Source of the DNA: Aphrocallistes beatrix
Lineage: Eukaryota; Porifera; Hexactinellida; Sceptrulophora; Aphrocallistidae
Assembly (NCBI GenBank): GCA_963281255.1
Contig: OY725494.1
Span: 4,353,934 to 4,417,933 of the forward strand
Direction: 5' to 3'
Length of the DNA stretch: 64,000 nt
In this document: piece by piece, positions 10,120-22,800 of the stretch
How positions within the stretch are numbered: position 1 is the stretch's first letter
How the letters are laid out: every line of letters begins with the position of its first letter
Program-made: the position numbers and the translations under genes
The notes under the pieces: model-generated
The model's input: only the letters and a program-made list of their open reading frames with translations
Databases searched by the model: none
What the model was told of the DNA's origin: nothing

Positions 10120-10726
10120 CAGTGGTATCAATTTCTTTCACCATGGATCCTTGATAGTTGTCAATTTTGGTCATCTCACTCGTGATGATCTTTAGATAAT
10201 TCATATTTTTGTTATTATTTTTCTTTAAATTACTCACATAGAATGAATGATTTGTTTCTTCATCCCGCCCCTCCCAATTTTCCTGCCGTCTGGACAATTT
10301 ATTATTTGTATTGTAGTCCATTTTTGCTCATTGACATATTATCTGCTCAAACTCACTAATAAATCATCTACAACAATTTAATATTTAAAGTTTGATAGTT
10401 TTATTTTTCCAAATTTAGTTTATTCGTTCAATATTTTGAAATTCTTGCACTTGAACCAATTCAGATGAATACTAATTGAACATAGACGACTTGATATGAT
10501 GACTAGCCATTAACCTACCAAGGATGAGGCTGAAGGTAAAAATTCTTCTTAAATATAGCCTATTGCGCAATAATGACTTATCAGTTATCATAATTTCGGC
10601 AACGGAGATGTGCACTTGACACCATGTTCATACTAGAGTTTATATAATCAAACCTCCGTTAGTGAACACCTCTGATTAGTGAACACCTTCTTTCGAACAC
10701 TACCTATATACCCTTAACTTGAATGG
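10120..10726. other. Intergenic, no gene seen
   Basis: AT-rich sequence. A CCTCCGTTAGTGAACACC block near 10662 resembles one end of a pogo-like MITE, but I cannot find its partner. Confidence 0.35.
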
Positions 10727-11001
10727 CGGATGTTTCTTTGAATGAAATTATTGAATCCTCACTTTCATTCTACCAAATAATACATCACAATCACCTACCC
10801 CCCTCACGAAATAAAAATACGACTCGCGTGCCATTTTATATTATTTCAAACTCTAAATGCCCACTTTCTCTTTGTTCTTATACATAATACTTTCCAAAAT
10901 GCCCACCCTCACTCTCTATCAATTCAATTCAGCTTTAGAACAAGTTCATATTTCCCAACAGTTTGTAATTCCATTCTAAAATATCAGCGACGAAATTTCC
11001 G
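10727..11001. mobile_element. MITE, family CGGATGTTTCGTCGCTGATAT (copy 1)
   Basis: It matches the 27063-27365 element in inverted orientation over most of its length. The right end carries ATATCAGCGACGAA...CCG. The left end has lost part of the inverted repeat. Confidence 0.6.
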
Positions 11002-11225
11002 TTTACCCCTTTACCTTAACTCTTTTTTCAGTTGTAAGTTTTCATTCTTCTTTTCTCTTTCTTTTCCCTCCTTTTTATAATAGCCTAGACTCATTTTATA
11101 TAGCATTTTTATATATGTTTTATGCCATGTGCCTAGCCCCAAAAAAAATCATACGCCTAATTATGATCCACGGGATCAAATACGCGCCTCTAGGCGCGCC
11201 CAGTACGCCTGAATGAAAGCCTGTC

Positions 11226-11338
11226 TCAACCTATCTCTAGTGTAGGATGGTGCATGGGAGGAGGATTGAATCCCAATATTGCAACTGGTATTATTATCAC
11301 ACAAATTAATACAAGTAAAGAAGAATATGCTTTGTCAG
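11226..11338 (+). pseudogene. 3' fragment of a one-domain copy
   Basis: It matches the tail of gene A/F from the QPISSV motif through the glycine-rich end and into the 3' flank (AAAGAAGAATATGCTTTGTC). It has no domain. It stands tail-to-tail against gene G. Confidence 0.6.
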
Positions 11339-12169
11339 TTAGAACATACAAGCGCGCTTCGCTTGCTTACGCTGTGCGTTGCTCAATCGCTCAGAATATC
11401 TTTGTAGATGTGAATCTATCGAGCTAACTTCATCGGTCTCTACTACTTCTCCCATGATACCTCCCAGTGCTAATTCAACCTGATTTTGCTCTGCTTTCGT
11501 AGCTTTAGACAATTCTGTCAAGTTTACTTCCAGTATTTCTCCCTCCAACTTCCAACTTCTTGAACAGATACCACCTTGCAACAAGTCCATACATATTTCA
11601 GGAAGATATCTTGTGTCAAAGCACACACTAGAATTTGATTTCTCAACAAAGTATTTATTGCCATTAGTAGTTTCTTCCTTCACTCCTTTCATCCGACTTC
11701 TCTTCCTTGAAGAAGTGTTCTTGAGTAAGACTGATTCTACAAAGTCGTTCTTCCTATTGCTTAATTGTGTGGAGTACCTTTCCATATGTACTTGTATTGT
11801 GTCCTTATAAGAATAATCATTTCTGAACTTCTGTGTAGCAACTCCCCTGACACTTCCAAGAGCTGTTTTCACTTGTCTCTGTTCTGTTTCTGTAGCTTTG
11901 AACAGTTCTGGAATGTTTATTTCCCAAACTCTCCTAAGAAATGTCCCTGTACCATTGCTTAAGTCAAAACTCACAATCAACTCTGAATCTTGAATAAACC
12001 ATTCATCCTCGAATAGCTTCATTGTGGAACTTTTGTTATTCATTGAAATATTTGTATTTCGAAGTTTACACTCTATTTCATTCCAGTTGAATGATGGGTG
12101 CTTGTTTTGGTATTTTCTCAGTTCATTTCCATATATGGAAAAAGAGGTACTGTGATTATATGATGGCAT
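11339..12169 (-). CDS. Gene G: two-domain member with a transposon-derived C-terminus
   Basis: 276 residues with the SIYGNE block, HPSFNWNEIE, domain 1 (WFIQDSEL to NRKNDF), a shortened linker with KRSRMKG, and domain 2 (SWKLEGEILEVNLTELSKAT to QRYSERLS). In place of the usual KEATL ending, the last 13 residues (NAQRKQAKRACMF) are read from a GCGTAAGCAAGCGAAGCGCG block, which is the terminal sequence of the Helitron-like elements. The linker is about 30 residues shorter than in C. A TATA box stands about 38 bases upstream, within the shared flank. Function unknown. Confidence 0.75.
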   Translation of the reverse strand: MPSYNHSTSFSIYGNELRKYQNKHPSFNWNEIECKLRNTNISMNNKSSTMKLFEDEWFIQDSELIVSFDLSNGTGTFLRRVWEINIPELFKATETEQRQVKTALGSVRGVATQKFRNDYSYKDTIQVHMERYSTQLSNRKNDFVESVLLKNTSSRKRSRMKGVKEETTNGNKYFVEKSNSSVCFDTRYLPEICMDLLQGGICSRSWKLEGEILEVNLTELSKATKAEQNQVELALGGIMGEVVETDEVSSIDSHLQRYSERLSNAQRKQAKRACMF

Positions 12170-12206
12170 TATCGTGATAAATGAAGTAATAGCTTTTTTT
12201 CATCCA

Positions 12207-12213
12207 TTATATA
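12207..12213 (-). promoter_or_regulatory. TATA box of gene G
   Basis: TATATAA in the conserved AGTATATAATG context, about 38 bases before the ATG. Confidence 0.5.
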
Positions 12214-13113
12214 CTTACTATTGTCCAGTAGAATATGGGAACGAATGCTATAATGGTTACTGCTGTAGGCTGCCCACTTAGTCTGATTTCTACTAGATTA
12301 TGAGATCAAGCAGAAATCATTTCCTTATTTCTCGAAATAGTTTACCACAATTAATGTCGGTAGAAACTGCTCGTGACAACTATAATCACTTGTGCAATTT
12401 TAACATTCCTAAGAATGGTACCTAGCTTGATTCTTAAAGAAGGAAGTCTATAGTACTTTCTACTGACTATCTGTTTAATATCTTGCGTATGGTTTTACAG
12501 TAGAACATTGCAATATGATGCACTAGCAACTGTTCTGGTTATTTTCCATCAAGTTAGGCCATAAGAGAATCTTATCTATACCTACTAGATACTTATAATA
12601 CAGACTGTGGTGCATGGTGTGATATCCTACGAGTCACTCTTGAGGCGTCTCTCCTCTGCCACCCTAATTTTGAAAACAACAACAACATTGAAAACGATAT
12701 GTTTGCAGATTCTGCATACTAAACCGTAAAATTACTTTCTTTACCCAAAGTAGTATATAGGTATGCATATGAAATTTGCTTTAAACAGATATATGATAAA
12801 CACATACATACGTATAAGTAATTGATGTACAAGTATCTACCAATACCTACCGTTTTAATTAGTTCTATGTTGATTCTTTCCTTGACTCTACACTCTTGAT
12901 AAATTATATCGAGAGCCTCTATTAACTCAGTTCCCCAATCTTAACTGAATTTAACTGATTTCGTGGGATTCGTTTCATCATTAATTTCTTCCATCCGACT
13001 TCTCTTCAACGAGAAAGTCTCTTTGAAAATAGGTGCAGCTGTGTTCTGAGTTGGATGTTAATTAGTCTGCTACAATGGGTACACTACATCTACGTTTTTA
13101 AGTTAGACATGAT
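12214..13113 (-). repeat. Duplicated flanks of G (upstream) and H (downstream)
   Basis: 12214-12720 is the inverted copy of the flank at 3604-4125. The part near 12990-13110 is the 3' flank of H. Between them is AT-rich sequence with no gene. Confidence 0.55.
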
Positions 13114-13387
13114 CTATAAAGTCGCTTCCTTGCTCAATCGCTCAAAATAGCTTTGTAGATGTGAAAACTTAAACTCAGCTCTGAATCCTGAATAAACCAT
13201 TCATTCTCAAATAGCTTCATTGTGGATTTTTTGTTGCTCATTGGAATATTTGTATTTGGACACTCTTTTTCGTTCCAATTGAATGATGGATGGTTGTTTT
13301 GTATTTTCTCAGTTTATTTCCATATATGGAACTAGAGGTATTACGAGTGAATAATGGCATTATCGTGATAAATGAAATAATTTTCAT
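13114..13387 (-). pseudogene. Pseudogene H: two-domain copy collapsed to its ends
   Basis: It keeps the N-terminal block with a small deletion after the FNWNE codons that shifts the frame, then the WFIQDSEL region. It then jumps directly to the last codons of domain 2 (LQSYFERLSKEATL). About 600 bases are missing. The promoter flank upstream is intact. Confidence 0.7.
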
Positions 13388-13953
13388 AAATTCGTTTTTC
13401 GTTCATTATATACTTACTATTGTCCAGTAGAATAAGGGAACGAATGCTATAATGGTTACTGCTACAGGTTGCCCAACTGGTCTGATTTCTACTATGTTAT
13501 GCGATCAAGCAGAAATCATTTCCTTTTTCTCGAAATATTTTAATACAATTAATGTAGGTAGAAACTGCTCGTGGCAACCATAACTTGTGCAATTTTAACA
13601 TTCTAAGAATGGTTCCTAACTTGATTCTTAAAGAAGGTAAGTCTACGTATAGTTCGACTGAGTATCTGTTGAGGATCTTACGTATACTTTTACAATAGAA
13701 CAATGCAATATGATACACTAGCAACTATTCTGGTTATTTTCCATTAAGTAGGGCCATAAGAGAATCTTATCTATACCTACTATATACTTATATTACAGAC
13801 TGTGGTGCATGGCGTGGTATCCTATGAGTCACACTTGAGGCGTCTATCCTCTGCCACCCTAATTTTGAAAACAACAACAACGAAAGTTCTATATGGAATC
13901 TGCATACTAAACCGTAGAGTAACCGTTTTTAAACTGTTTGAATAAATAATTAA
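13388..13953 (-). repeat. Upstream flank of H
   Basis: Inverted copy of the shared flank, including its TATA box. No gene. Confidence 0.5.
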
Positions 13954-14003
13954 TCTTATATATTAAACGCTAGGGTTTTTTATGCGCAAATCGCGCTTGT
14001 GAC
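13954..14003 (+). mobile_element. Miniature Helitron-like remnant
   Basis: TCTTATATATTAAACGCTAG at the 5' end, preceded by A, and a GCGCAAATCGCGCTTGTGAC 3' block. It is the uninterrupted version of the site occupied at 5399. Confidence 0.45.
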
Positions 14004-14290
14004 AAATAAAATGCCGCTCCTCTCCCCAATTAAATTTCTGTGAAAAGATGGATGATAAACAAATAAATTGTTTTACATTTTATTAATATAATGTTAGATA
14101 ATATTATGGTAGTTCAATATATACACATAAACACCTCTAACACTTAAACACCTCTTCATTAATTCTTCCATTCGACTTCTCCTCAACGAGGAAGTCTCTT
14201 ATAGAATAGGTGCAGCTGTGTTCTGAGTTGGATATTAATTAGTCTGCTACAATGGGTACACTACATCTACGTTTTTAAGTTAGACATGAT

Positions 14291-15220
14291 CTATAAAGTC
14301 GCTTCCTTGCTCAATCGCTCAGAATAGCTTTGTAGATGTGAATCTATCGAGCTAACTTTATCGGTCTCTACTACCTCTCCCATGATACCTCCTAGTGCTG
14401 ATTCGACCTGATTTTGCTCTACTTTCGTAGCTTTGGACAGTTCTGTCAAGTTTACTTCCAGTATTTCTCCCTCCAACTTCCAACATCTCGAACAGATTCC
14501 ACCTTGTACCAATTCCATACATATTCCAGGAAGAATTCTTGTGTCAAAGCATACATTCAAATCTGAGCTCTCAACGAAGTGTTCATTGCCAAATAGTTCC
14601 AAGTCACTAATATCCTGTTGTAGCGTTGGAGAAAATTTCTTGCGATTAGTTCCTTCCTTCACTTCTTCCGTCCGACTTCTCTTCAATGAAGAAGTATTCT
14701 TGAGTAAGACTGATTCTACAAAGTCGTTCTTCCTCTTGCTTAATCGTTTGGAGTACCTTTCCATATGTACTTGTATTGTGTCCTCATAAGGATAATCATC
14801 TCTGAACTTCTGTGTAGCAACTCCCCTGACACTTCCAAGAGATCCTTTCTCTCGTTTCTGTTTTGTTTCTGTAGCTTTGAACAGTTTTGGAATGTTTATT
14901 TCCTTCACACTTCCATGAAATGTCCCTGTATGATTACTACAGTCAAAACTCACAATCAACTCCTCTGAATCCTGAATAAACCATTCATTCTCGAATAGCT
15001 TCATTATGGAGCTTTTGTCATTCAATGAAATATTTGTATTTGAAAGTTTACACTCTATTTCGTCCCAATTGAATGATGGATGGTCGTTTTTGTATTTTCT
15101 CAGTTTAGTATTCCCATATTGGGAACCAGTGGTGCTATTATTGTTTGATTGCATTATCATGATAAATGAAATGATTTTGCAATAGAAATTTGTCTCTTCA
15201 TCCATTATATACTTGTACAA
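14291..15220 (-). CDS. Gene I: two-domain member of the local intronless family
   Basis: The open frame is 309 residues, but the first about 20 codons overlap the TATA box (TATATAATGG), so translation more likely begins at the paired Met codons near 15160 or 15154, just before Gln as in gene F. Domain 1 contains an extra Glu in QDSEELIVSF. Domain 2 ends in RLSKEATL as in C. The linker is shorter than in C, without the LCQYTEQTS segment. Pseudogene B appears to derive from this lineage because it shares the extra-Glu motif. Function unknown. Confidence 0.75.
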   Translation of the reverse strand: MYKYIMDEETNFYCKIISFIMIMQSNNNSTTGSQYGNTKLRKYKNDHPSFNWDEIECKLSNTNISLNDKSSIMKLFENEWFIQDSEELIVSFDCSNHTGTFHGSVKEINIPKLFKATETKQKREKGSLGSVRGVATQKFRDDYPYEDTIQVHMERYSKRLSKRKNDFVESVLLKNTSSLKRSRTEEVKEGTNRKKFSPTLQQDISDLELFGNEHFVESSDLNVCFDTRILPGICMELVQGGICSRCWKLEGEILEVNLTELSKATKVEQNQVESALGGIMGEVVETDKVSSIDSHLQSYSERLSKEATL

Positions 15221-15439
15221 GTATTTACTATTGTCCAGTAGAATAAGGGAACGAATGCCGTAATGGTTACTGCTGTTGGAACTAGTCTGATTTCTACTAG
15301 ATGGGTCCTGCGATAGAAATTATTCTCCGAATATTTTACCATTATTGATGTAAGTAGAAAGTGCTCGTAACAGCTCTTCTTGTGCCATTTCGCCATCCTA
15401 AGAGTGGTTCCTATAAGAATCTAATTCTACTACTACGTA

Positions 15440-15776
15440 TACCGTATTTCTCTGAATAAGCGCCGGGCCTTGAATAAGCGCGGGGCATTTTAATTCTCTG
15501 AACATCATATCAAACTAGTATTCTCAGTAGTGGCATAGATACAAGTGCTTTTTGAAACATTACATTATCTATTTTTAATAGAACTAACATTCTCAGTTGT
15601 GGCAAAAATAAAAGTGCCCGTCAATGTAGTAAACAAAAAAAGAGCGCCGGGTCAAAATACACGAATGAAAAAAATAAGCGCCGGGACTTGAATAAGCGCC
15701 GGTTTGAATAAGCGCCGGGTCTAAAGAGTGCACGAAATAAATAAGCGCCCGGGCGCTTATTCGAAGCAATACGGTA
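15440..15776. mobile_element. GC-rich MITE with TACCGTATT ends
   Basis: Inverted ends TACCGTATTTCTCTGAATAAG... and ...CTTATTCGAAGCAATACGGTA. The interior is built of repeated AATAAGCGCCGGG blocks. A remnant of the same end lies near 26490-26525. The family is not identified. Confidence 0.65.
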
Positions 15777-16851
15777 CTTACATTTTTCGTTTTGATAAGT
15801 ATAATCCTTCAACTTCATGAAAAAGTGTATTTGTTTTTAATTTATTAATCATATTATTGTTAATTATGATGAACAACATTAATTTTGTCGATTACTCATA
15901 ATTTTAAGGAGTATCTGTTTGGGATCTTACGCATACTTGACAGTAGAGATATGATACTCTACTTGTAAATACCTCTGCTGTTCTACTCCTTTAAACTCAC
16001 CCACATCTATTCAAACCTTGTCTATACTAACTGCTTATAATATTCTATTCAGATATGTTGCATGACTCCAGCCAGACAAGTGGTGTCATTTGAGTTACCT
16101 TTCAGATGTAATTATTATATTTTCACAAAATATGTCAGATTTACATTCGTTATATGCCATTGAAACCCTGCGTTTACTCTTGAAAATTCGTTATATACAT
16201 GTACACGTATTATACATTTGAAATTTGCTTCATTGATATGTGTCTAGATCTACAGTACTAATAAATTCGTTATCCTCCAAAATTTCTCCTTGTTTAAATT
16301 GTTGTTGAGATTAATTGTCCCATGTTCATTTCACCCTTGACTGCACTCCTGATAGTTACACCGAGATACCTATGACAGGAATGCCAGTCAACTCGTACCA
16401 CATACCAACTCGTACTAATTCAACAGAAAATCCTGCTTTTCTCTGTGTTACAAATATCTCATCCAAAATACTATAAAATCGTACATTTCATTTTGGTAAT
16501 TGGTACGAGTTGATTGGTTCCACTATTACAGCGGTTTTAACATGAGGTACGTGCTATACCCCAGAAGATATATACCTGGGAATTGGGTTGGGTTTCAGGG
16601 TTGTCGTGAGAATGAAATTTCCATTCCCACAGGATTTCTGTGGGAATTCGCACAGATTCCCACATGTGGGAGTTCCCATAGCCTTAAAGTAATTCCCACT
16701 TCCATCCCATTATGGAAATCTGTGGGTTTTCCCATGGGAATTCCCACATATTCCCATTCCCACGGCAACCCTGGTTTTCTTTCAAGGTTTTCATATACTA
16801 CGTACCTCGTTATGTGTACAATTGTGCGTAGAGAAATTATTAGCGTAGATA
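15777..16851. other. Region before MTRR; holds a hAT-like MITE at 16596-16773
   Basis: The MITE has ends CAGGGTTGTCGTGAGAATG and the near-complement CATTCCCACGGCAACCCTG, and an interior of repeated TTCCCA motifs. An outer imperfect palindrome (CATGAGGTACGT near 16541 and ACGTACCTCGTTATG near 16800) surrounds it. The rest up to the ATG at 16852 shows no other gene; the MTRR promoter should be here, but I see no clear TATA box. Confidence 0.5.
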
Positions 16852-19800
16852 ATGGCATTGGATTCTCAGAGTCAATGCCCTCCAGTGCTCATCCTCTACG
16901 GATCTCAGAAGGGACAGGCACACGCGATCGCTGAAGAAGTGTTAGAGACTGCGAGGCAGGAATTCTCTCTGGAAGCAGACATCTCTTGTCTCTCTCAACC
17001 TGACATCATCGTGAGTAGAATAGATTATGCTATACAGTCGACTCCGCTTAATAGGGCCACTGTTTAATCGGGTCAACCGCTTAATCGGGCCACTTTTGGT
17101 AGGATCGGAATAGCTCTCACACATAGAAGCTAATACAAAATATTTTAATAGGGTTCTCCGCTTAATCGGGACAAAATGTCCTCTGACCGATGTATTAAGT
17201 GGAGTCGACTATATTTAAATCTGCCAATTTATACATCTCATTATGCGATGATTGCAAACTTGCCCATCCTTCATTTTGATAAAGGCTTTGACATACATGC
17301 CAACCTGAGCCATGATAAGCGGGACGCAGCGTTGAATTTCGCGGGACATGGCGGGACCCAATAGAAAAGTATTATACATAGAACATTGCCGGCGGAACTG
17401 GTCCGGCTTTGGCCGGACCAATTTTATGCCATTATGGCTTATTTTCATATGCAAATTTGCTTTTGGCCGGACCAACTTTCGCTATGGCCGGACCAATAAA
17501 AAGTTGCTTCCGCCGGGCCTGTAGAATACAAAAAAAGCGGGGAGATTTCATGTAAAAGCGGGACACTCGAGGAATTAGCTCAATAGAATGAAAAAGCGGG
17601 ACGTCCCTCCAAAAACTGACAATTGGCAAGTATGCTTTGACATTGAAACTCTACGTACTATTACAGTATTACTCCATTAACCATTCGAAGAGATGTCCGA
17701 GACAATGTTTATCATTTTACACATAAATCTACCTCGATTAGTGAGAATTCTAGATTTGTTGTGCTCAACTTAAGACAGAATCCTTAATTATCGCTACGAT
17801 TAGTCGAAGTTTTAGATATTTCCGTATCTATTTATAGGAATTTATAATCATTGAGTAATTTATGATCTTGTCCAGGAGAGATTACGGATTGGGGGATTTG
17901 TGGTATTTATAGTCTCCACGACTGGAGAGGGAGAGCCCCCAGACACCATGAGGAAGTTCTGGAGAAGTATAAAAAGGAAAGATCTCAGCTCAAACTACTT
18001 CTCTAACCTCAGATACGCTCTCTTAGGTAGATACGATAACTCTACGTTATAGTTACATGGCCGTAGGAAGCTGTGTGGCTTGTAAGGCCATGGAAACTGT
18101 ATTAGTTCTATGAGCGATAACGCGGATGAGCCTTAACACTTTTGATTACAAAATGGCAATGGCCTCGTCACTTTTTTTAAACTTCTGATTATATTCTGTT
18201 CTTTGTATTCAAAGTAACAGTGTATACGTATTACAGCTTCACATCATTATATTATCCATGGTCTTCTTAGAATTCTTAGATTACTGTTATATACAGTATG
18301 ATACAGACTGAAATTGCACCGAAGTAGAATAATTAATTAAGAATGATGAACGAAGTTAGTACGTTATTGATTGCTATGATTCAATCCTTGGTGACTGTAG
18401 ACCTGGGTATTATACAGCCTCCAGAGATACGCTACTTTTCTCAAACCCCTAAATTTGCATACGCCTAAATCGCTAAATAGCATCATAATATAGGGTAATT
18501 GGGGTATTATTCTGGATTTTTACGCTCCTAAACACTTTGAAGCTCATAATCATACGCCTAAAGGAGCGTCTCACGCTCCTAGGTAATCCCTCGCTGTAGA
18601 CAGAATACATTTAAACAATAAGAAACATAATTGAATATGTCCGTACTATGTTAAAAGGTTTCTGTATTGAGAATTAGAGACACTTATAGCTATCTTGAAT
18701 AGCCTGTACTTAACTGTATTATGTGAGAACAGGTCTTGGAGATTCTAACTACGCTAACTTCTGCGCGATGGGAAAGAACTTGAACCAGAGACTGCTGAGT
18801 TTAGGCGCGGAACCCTTCTATGAGGCGGGGTTTGCTGATGATGGAACCGGGTCAGTACAGTACAGCTTTATTCTATTTTTAGCTCAATAAGATTGACAGT
18901 GGCTTAGGTTAAGAATACGTATATCTGCTTGTGGTGATAATGAGTAGTGTTTCTTGAATAACTAACATATCAGTATTCCTATGTATGCATACTTGCCAAC
19001 CTCTGCAAGGAAAAAAGGAGATAAGTAGTATTTTAGCAGGACATACAGTAGAACTCGGATAAGACGTACCCCTTCTGGAAGGAATTATTAGTACGTACTA
19101 TCCGTAAGTACGTACTAACCGAGTTTGTACTACACAAAAATCTATATTATAGATGGATTTTGGTTCAGAGAAATTAGTACGTACTAGACCGAAGAACGTA
19201 TTATCCGAGTACTAACCGAGTTCTACTGTAGTATATTCGTATTAATCCTATACACTGGAAAGCGGGACAATTCTACTTTTTGGAACGTTTCGCGGGACAT
19301 TACTTTCAAAATATGTCCGAAAAGCGGGACTTCCAGCAAAGACAGGACAGTCAGAAGTGTGTATACGGATGGTATTCTGCGACCTTTTTTAGAAACGCCA
19401 TGAGTCATAATGGTATGGTGGAAATAGTTCGCACAAAAACCGGGAATAGTTCGACTTTCCAAAAAGGAAATACTTCACATGAAAACCACCATTAATCCTA
19501 ATGATAAAAAGTCGCTACTATTTCCTAAATCTGCAATTCGAACTATTTCCTTTTTCGAAAAGTCGAACCATTTCCGCATTACCGTCACAATAACACAAGT
19601 CACAAAACGTTTACATCTCAAACTTTATCTTTCTCATCTCACTTAGGTTGGAAGTTGTAGTGGATCCATGGGTTGATAACATCTGGCAAGCATTCAGAGT
19701 GTATACAAAGGTGAGTGGTCATTGCCACTACAATCACGTTACTAAATCACAAGCTATGCTAGTGCTGGGCTTCAATGCATGTGACGAGTTTATACTTATT

Positions 19801-22800
19801 AAATTTACACCAATTAATTCTATTTATTTTTTAAAAATATTTCCAGAACTAAGGGCTTCAAAGCATGAACCCCAAACCAATATGCATTAGAAGTTAAACG
19901 ACCACCAACATAGCATATATACATATATATACATATATGTGTTATTATGAGTTTACCTTACTCTGAATTACCTTCAATCGTACTCTGCGAAGTATATTAT
20001 CAATATTTCATACATGCCAACCTGAGCCATGATAAAAGCGGGACGCAATAGAAAAGTATTATACTTGTAATCCATAAAAGCGGGACATAATGGAGAAATT
20101 TCATGTATGGGACACTGGAAATTAGCTCAATAGAAGAGTCAAAAAATCGGGAACCGAGTATGATCTTTTCACTTTATACGTTGAAGTAGCATTACTATCC
20201 TTGGATTCAGTGTATACTTCTGAGGTGCATTCGTTTACCGTATTTTATCTAGGAAATGAATAAATTAAATACAAAACAGTTTCCTAACGAGTGCACGCCT
20301 CTTCTCCACGAAATGCTGCACAAATCCCTCTCCCCTTCCAAGCCTGAGACAAGATCCCCTTCCACAGCAAACAAGCTTGATAAAGTACTAGAGTTGCAAA
20401 GGCACAGCTCTTTGCCAGAGAAGGTAGGATCTACTTCTTCCATATCTTCCAATGAGAGTTCTAACGGATTCACTCCGATTGGTGAGACTACTACGAAATA
20501 TGTTTGTTTATCAAAAAACCTGAGCATTTTGTTTACAAAACAAATTGCAAATTCATTTCTGAAATACATTGAATTTACATCTGAGACATACCATATAATA
20601 TAATGATAACTTCAGTATATATTATAACGGATTCATTTATATTGTCATGTCACGACTGTTCGTTTTATCAATGTTTACTGTACATCACTCCAAGGTGTGA
20701 AACATTCACTCACTCCTACTCCTGCCAGGAAGCTCTCTCCATTCGATTATTCCACCAGCTCTCCCAGCAATTCTAACTCGTCTGCTACAGATAGTCTGGA
20801 CAAACTGTCCAGCAATGTTACCTCTAAACTTCTGATAGACAAACGAGTAAATTCAGGTGAGCTCTTCTATGTTTTCCTTGTCTCCAAAATTGCAATTAAT
20901 TCTGCGGTTTTCTAAATTTCTTTTGTGTTATTCACACTTTTAATAACTTTATTTTCATCAAAGCTTTGGAACTTTCTTTATCCATAAAGTGTAAATTGGA
21001 CTATTATATTAGAGCAGTATTCTCATACAAATGTTTTCCTGTATCACCTGTGCAGTCTTTTGTTCCATCACTATGTACAAGGAAGCTACTGTGTAGTAGG
21101 CTCACATTGTGCTGGTATTTATCTACGTTTGCAACGGAATAGTACAGTCTTATTGTATCTCTGTTAATTAAATGAATGATATACTCTGCTGCTACAAACG
21201 ATCGAACAAGATCAAGCCCATTCTATCTACAAGTGAGACTAGGATCCACATGCATAGAATTCACGAATATTATATATTATCACTAATTGCCATTCCTTCC
21301 CATTTCTCGAATTTTAGCATTTGGGTATATGACTTGATCAGTGGTATTCAAACTGGGGTAGGCTAGGCTTCTCATGGGGGTACACTGGCTCTCAACATAT
21401 TATTAATAATAGCAGGAGTTAACGTTGGGGGTACACAGAAAGTTCAAAATCAGTCTGGGGGGTACGATTGGAAAAGAGTTTGAAGACCACTGGTTTAGAT
21501 GTCACCAGCTGATTTTCCCGAATGTCCTTATCCGTAGTGATAAGTTCTGTAACAACATTTCGTGAGTCTACCCCCTACACAGCTGATTAGTTGGACGGTA
21601 GGGGTGGAAGGTTCACACATCCAATTGCATTGTGCATTCGGGATTATATAATTATATGTCTTCTCCACTAGATGAGGGTAGCAGCTTTCTCACTGCGTCG
21701 AACAGCAAGGTAGATGTGGAAATGCCTCTAATGTCTCAAAGCACTGTGTATGTTATTAGTTTATTTCATCTCTGAAGGCTAGGCTCATGTTTTTACTCGC
21801 CTTTACAGTTAGCTTAGAGGTTTTTGGGGTCATCATTACTCTGTTTTGAATATATGATTTCATAATTCATTTTTCAAATTCTTTATCTTGTATCTTAAAT
21901 CTCTGAATCTTATTCTAACACTCAATTGTTTTCCTAGTTACGCAAACACATTCCAACCGAATTTGCTTCCCCGAGACAGTAGCAGTAATTCCGTGACAGT
22001 GTCGAGTCCGACTCATTCGGAGGAGAAACTGAGTACTCCGTCTCACCAGCCGCACTACCTCGAATGCGAGATCCTAACTGTACGTTTTCTGACATTGATT
22101 TGAACGGAAAAACTCGAGTTATTACACAACCAAGTCTCAACTAATAATAGTATTACACTGAGGCTATTTTAAAACTTAATCGATAAATTGGGAACTCCGC
22201 GTAATCGAACTTTCCCAAATAGCGGAGTTGATTTGCCAATTTTGTGCTTACATTTCAAAATATTCTAAAAATTCGTTTTCTAACCTCACACTTGATACAC
22301 CCATCAAAACTCCTGTTTATTGATAATTTTGTGGTGCTGTATCATTGAAAATGCATATTTGTGACTGTTACTGTAGAATGCCCAGCATTTATATGGCTTC
22401 AGTTGCATAGAAAATGGCTGGGAGACATCCGCGATATCGGGGACACTGTCCCCTCTGGGCATTCTACGGTTAAAGCCTACAAACTCGCCATTCCTTTCGA
22501 TAGCATCCACGTATCCATATTTCTCATTATCTTATCAATTAAGAATCCTGTGAGAGTCTATTAATATAATGTTGTTTACTGTTAGACTACAGAATCCTGT
22601 CCGGAGTTTAGAACACAGCCTATTTTCCCTAACGATACGATCTCAATTTGTGACATACTCAGTTCTCGGCTTCTCACAGATACTCAGAGATTTTCTGATG
22701 TGAATAGGGTGATAGAGATGGAATTACTTATGAACGTAAGGATGAATTCAATATTTTCAGTTACTGCAACATTCTCTTACCATAGCAACCTATTCTCACC

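Noticed and set aside
16500-16934. 144-residue plus-strand frame before MTRR
   Set aside because: Covers a MITE made of TTCCCA repeats and overlaps MTRR exon 1 in another frame.
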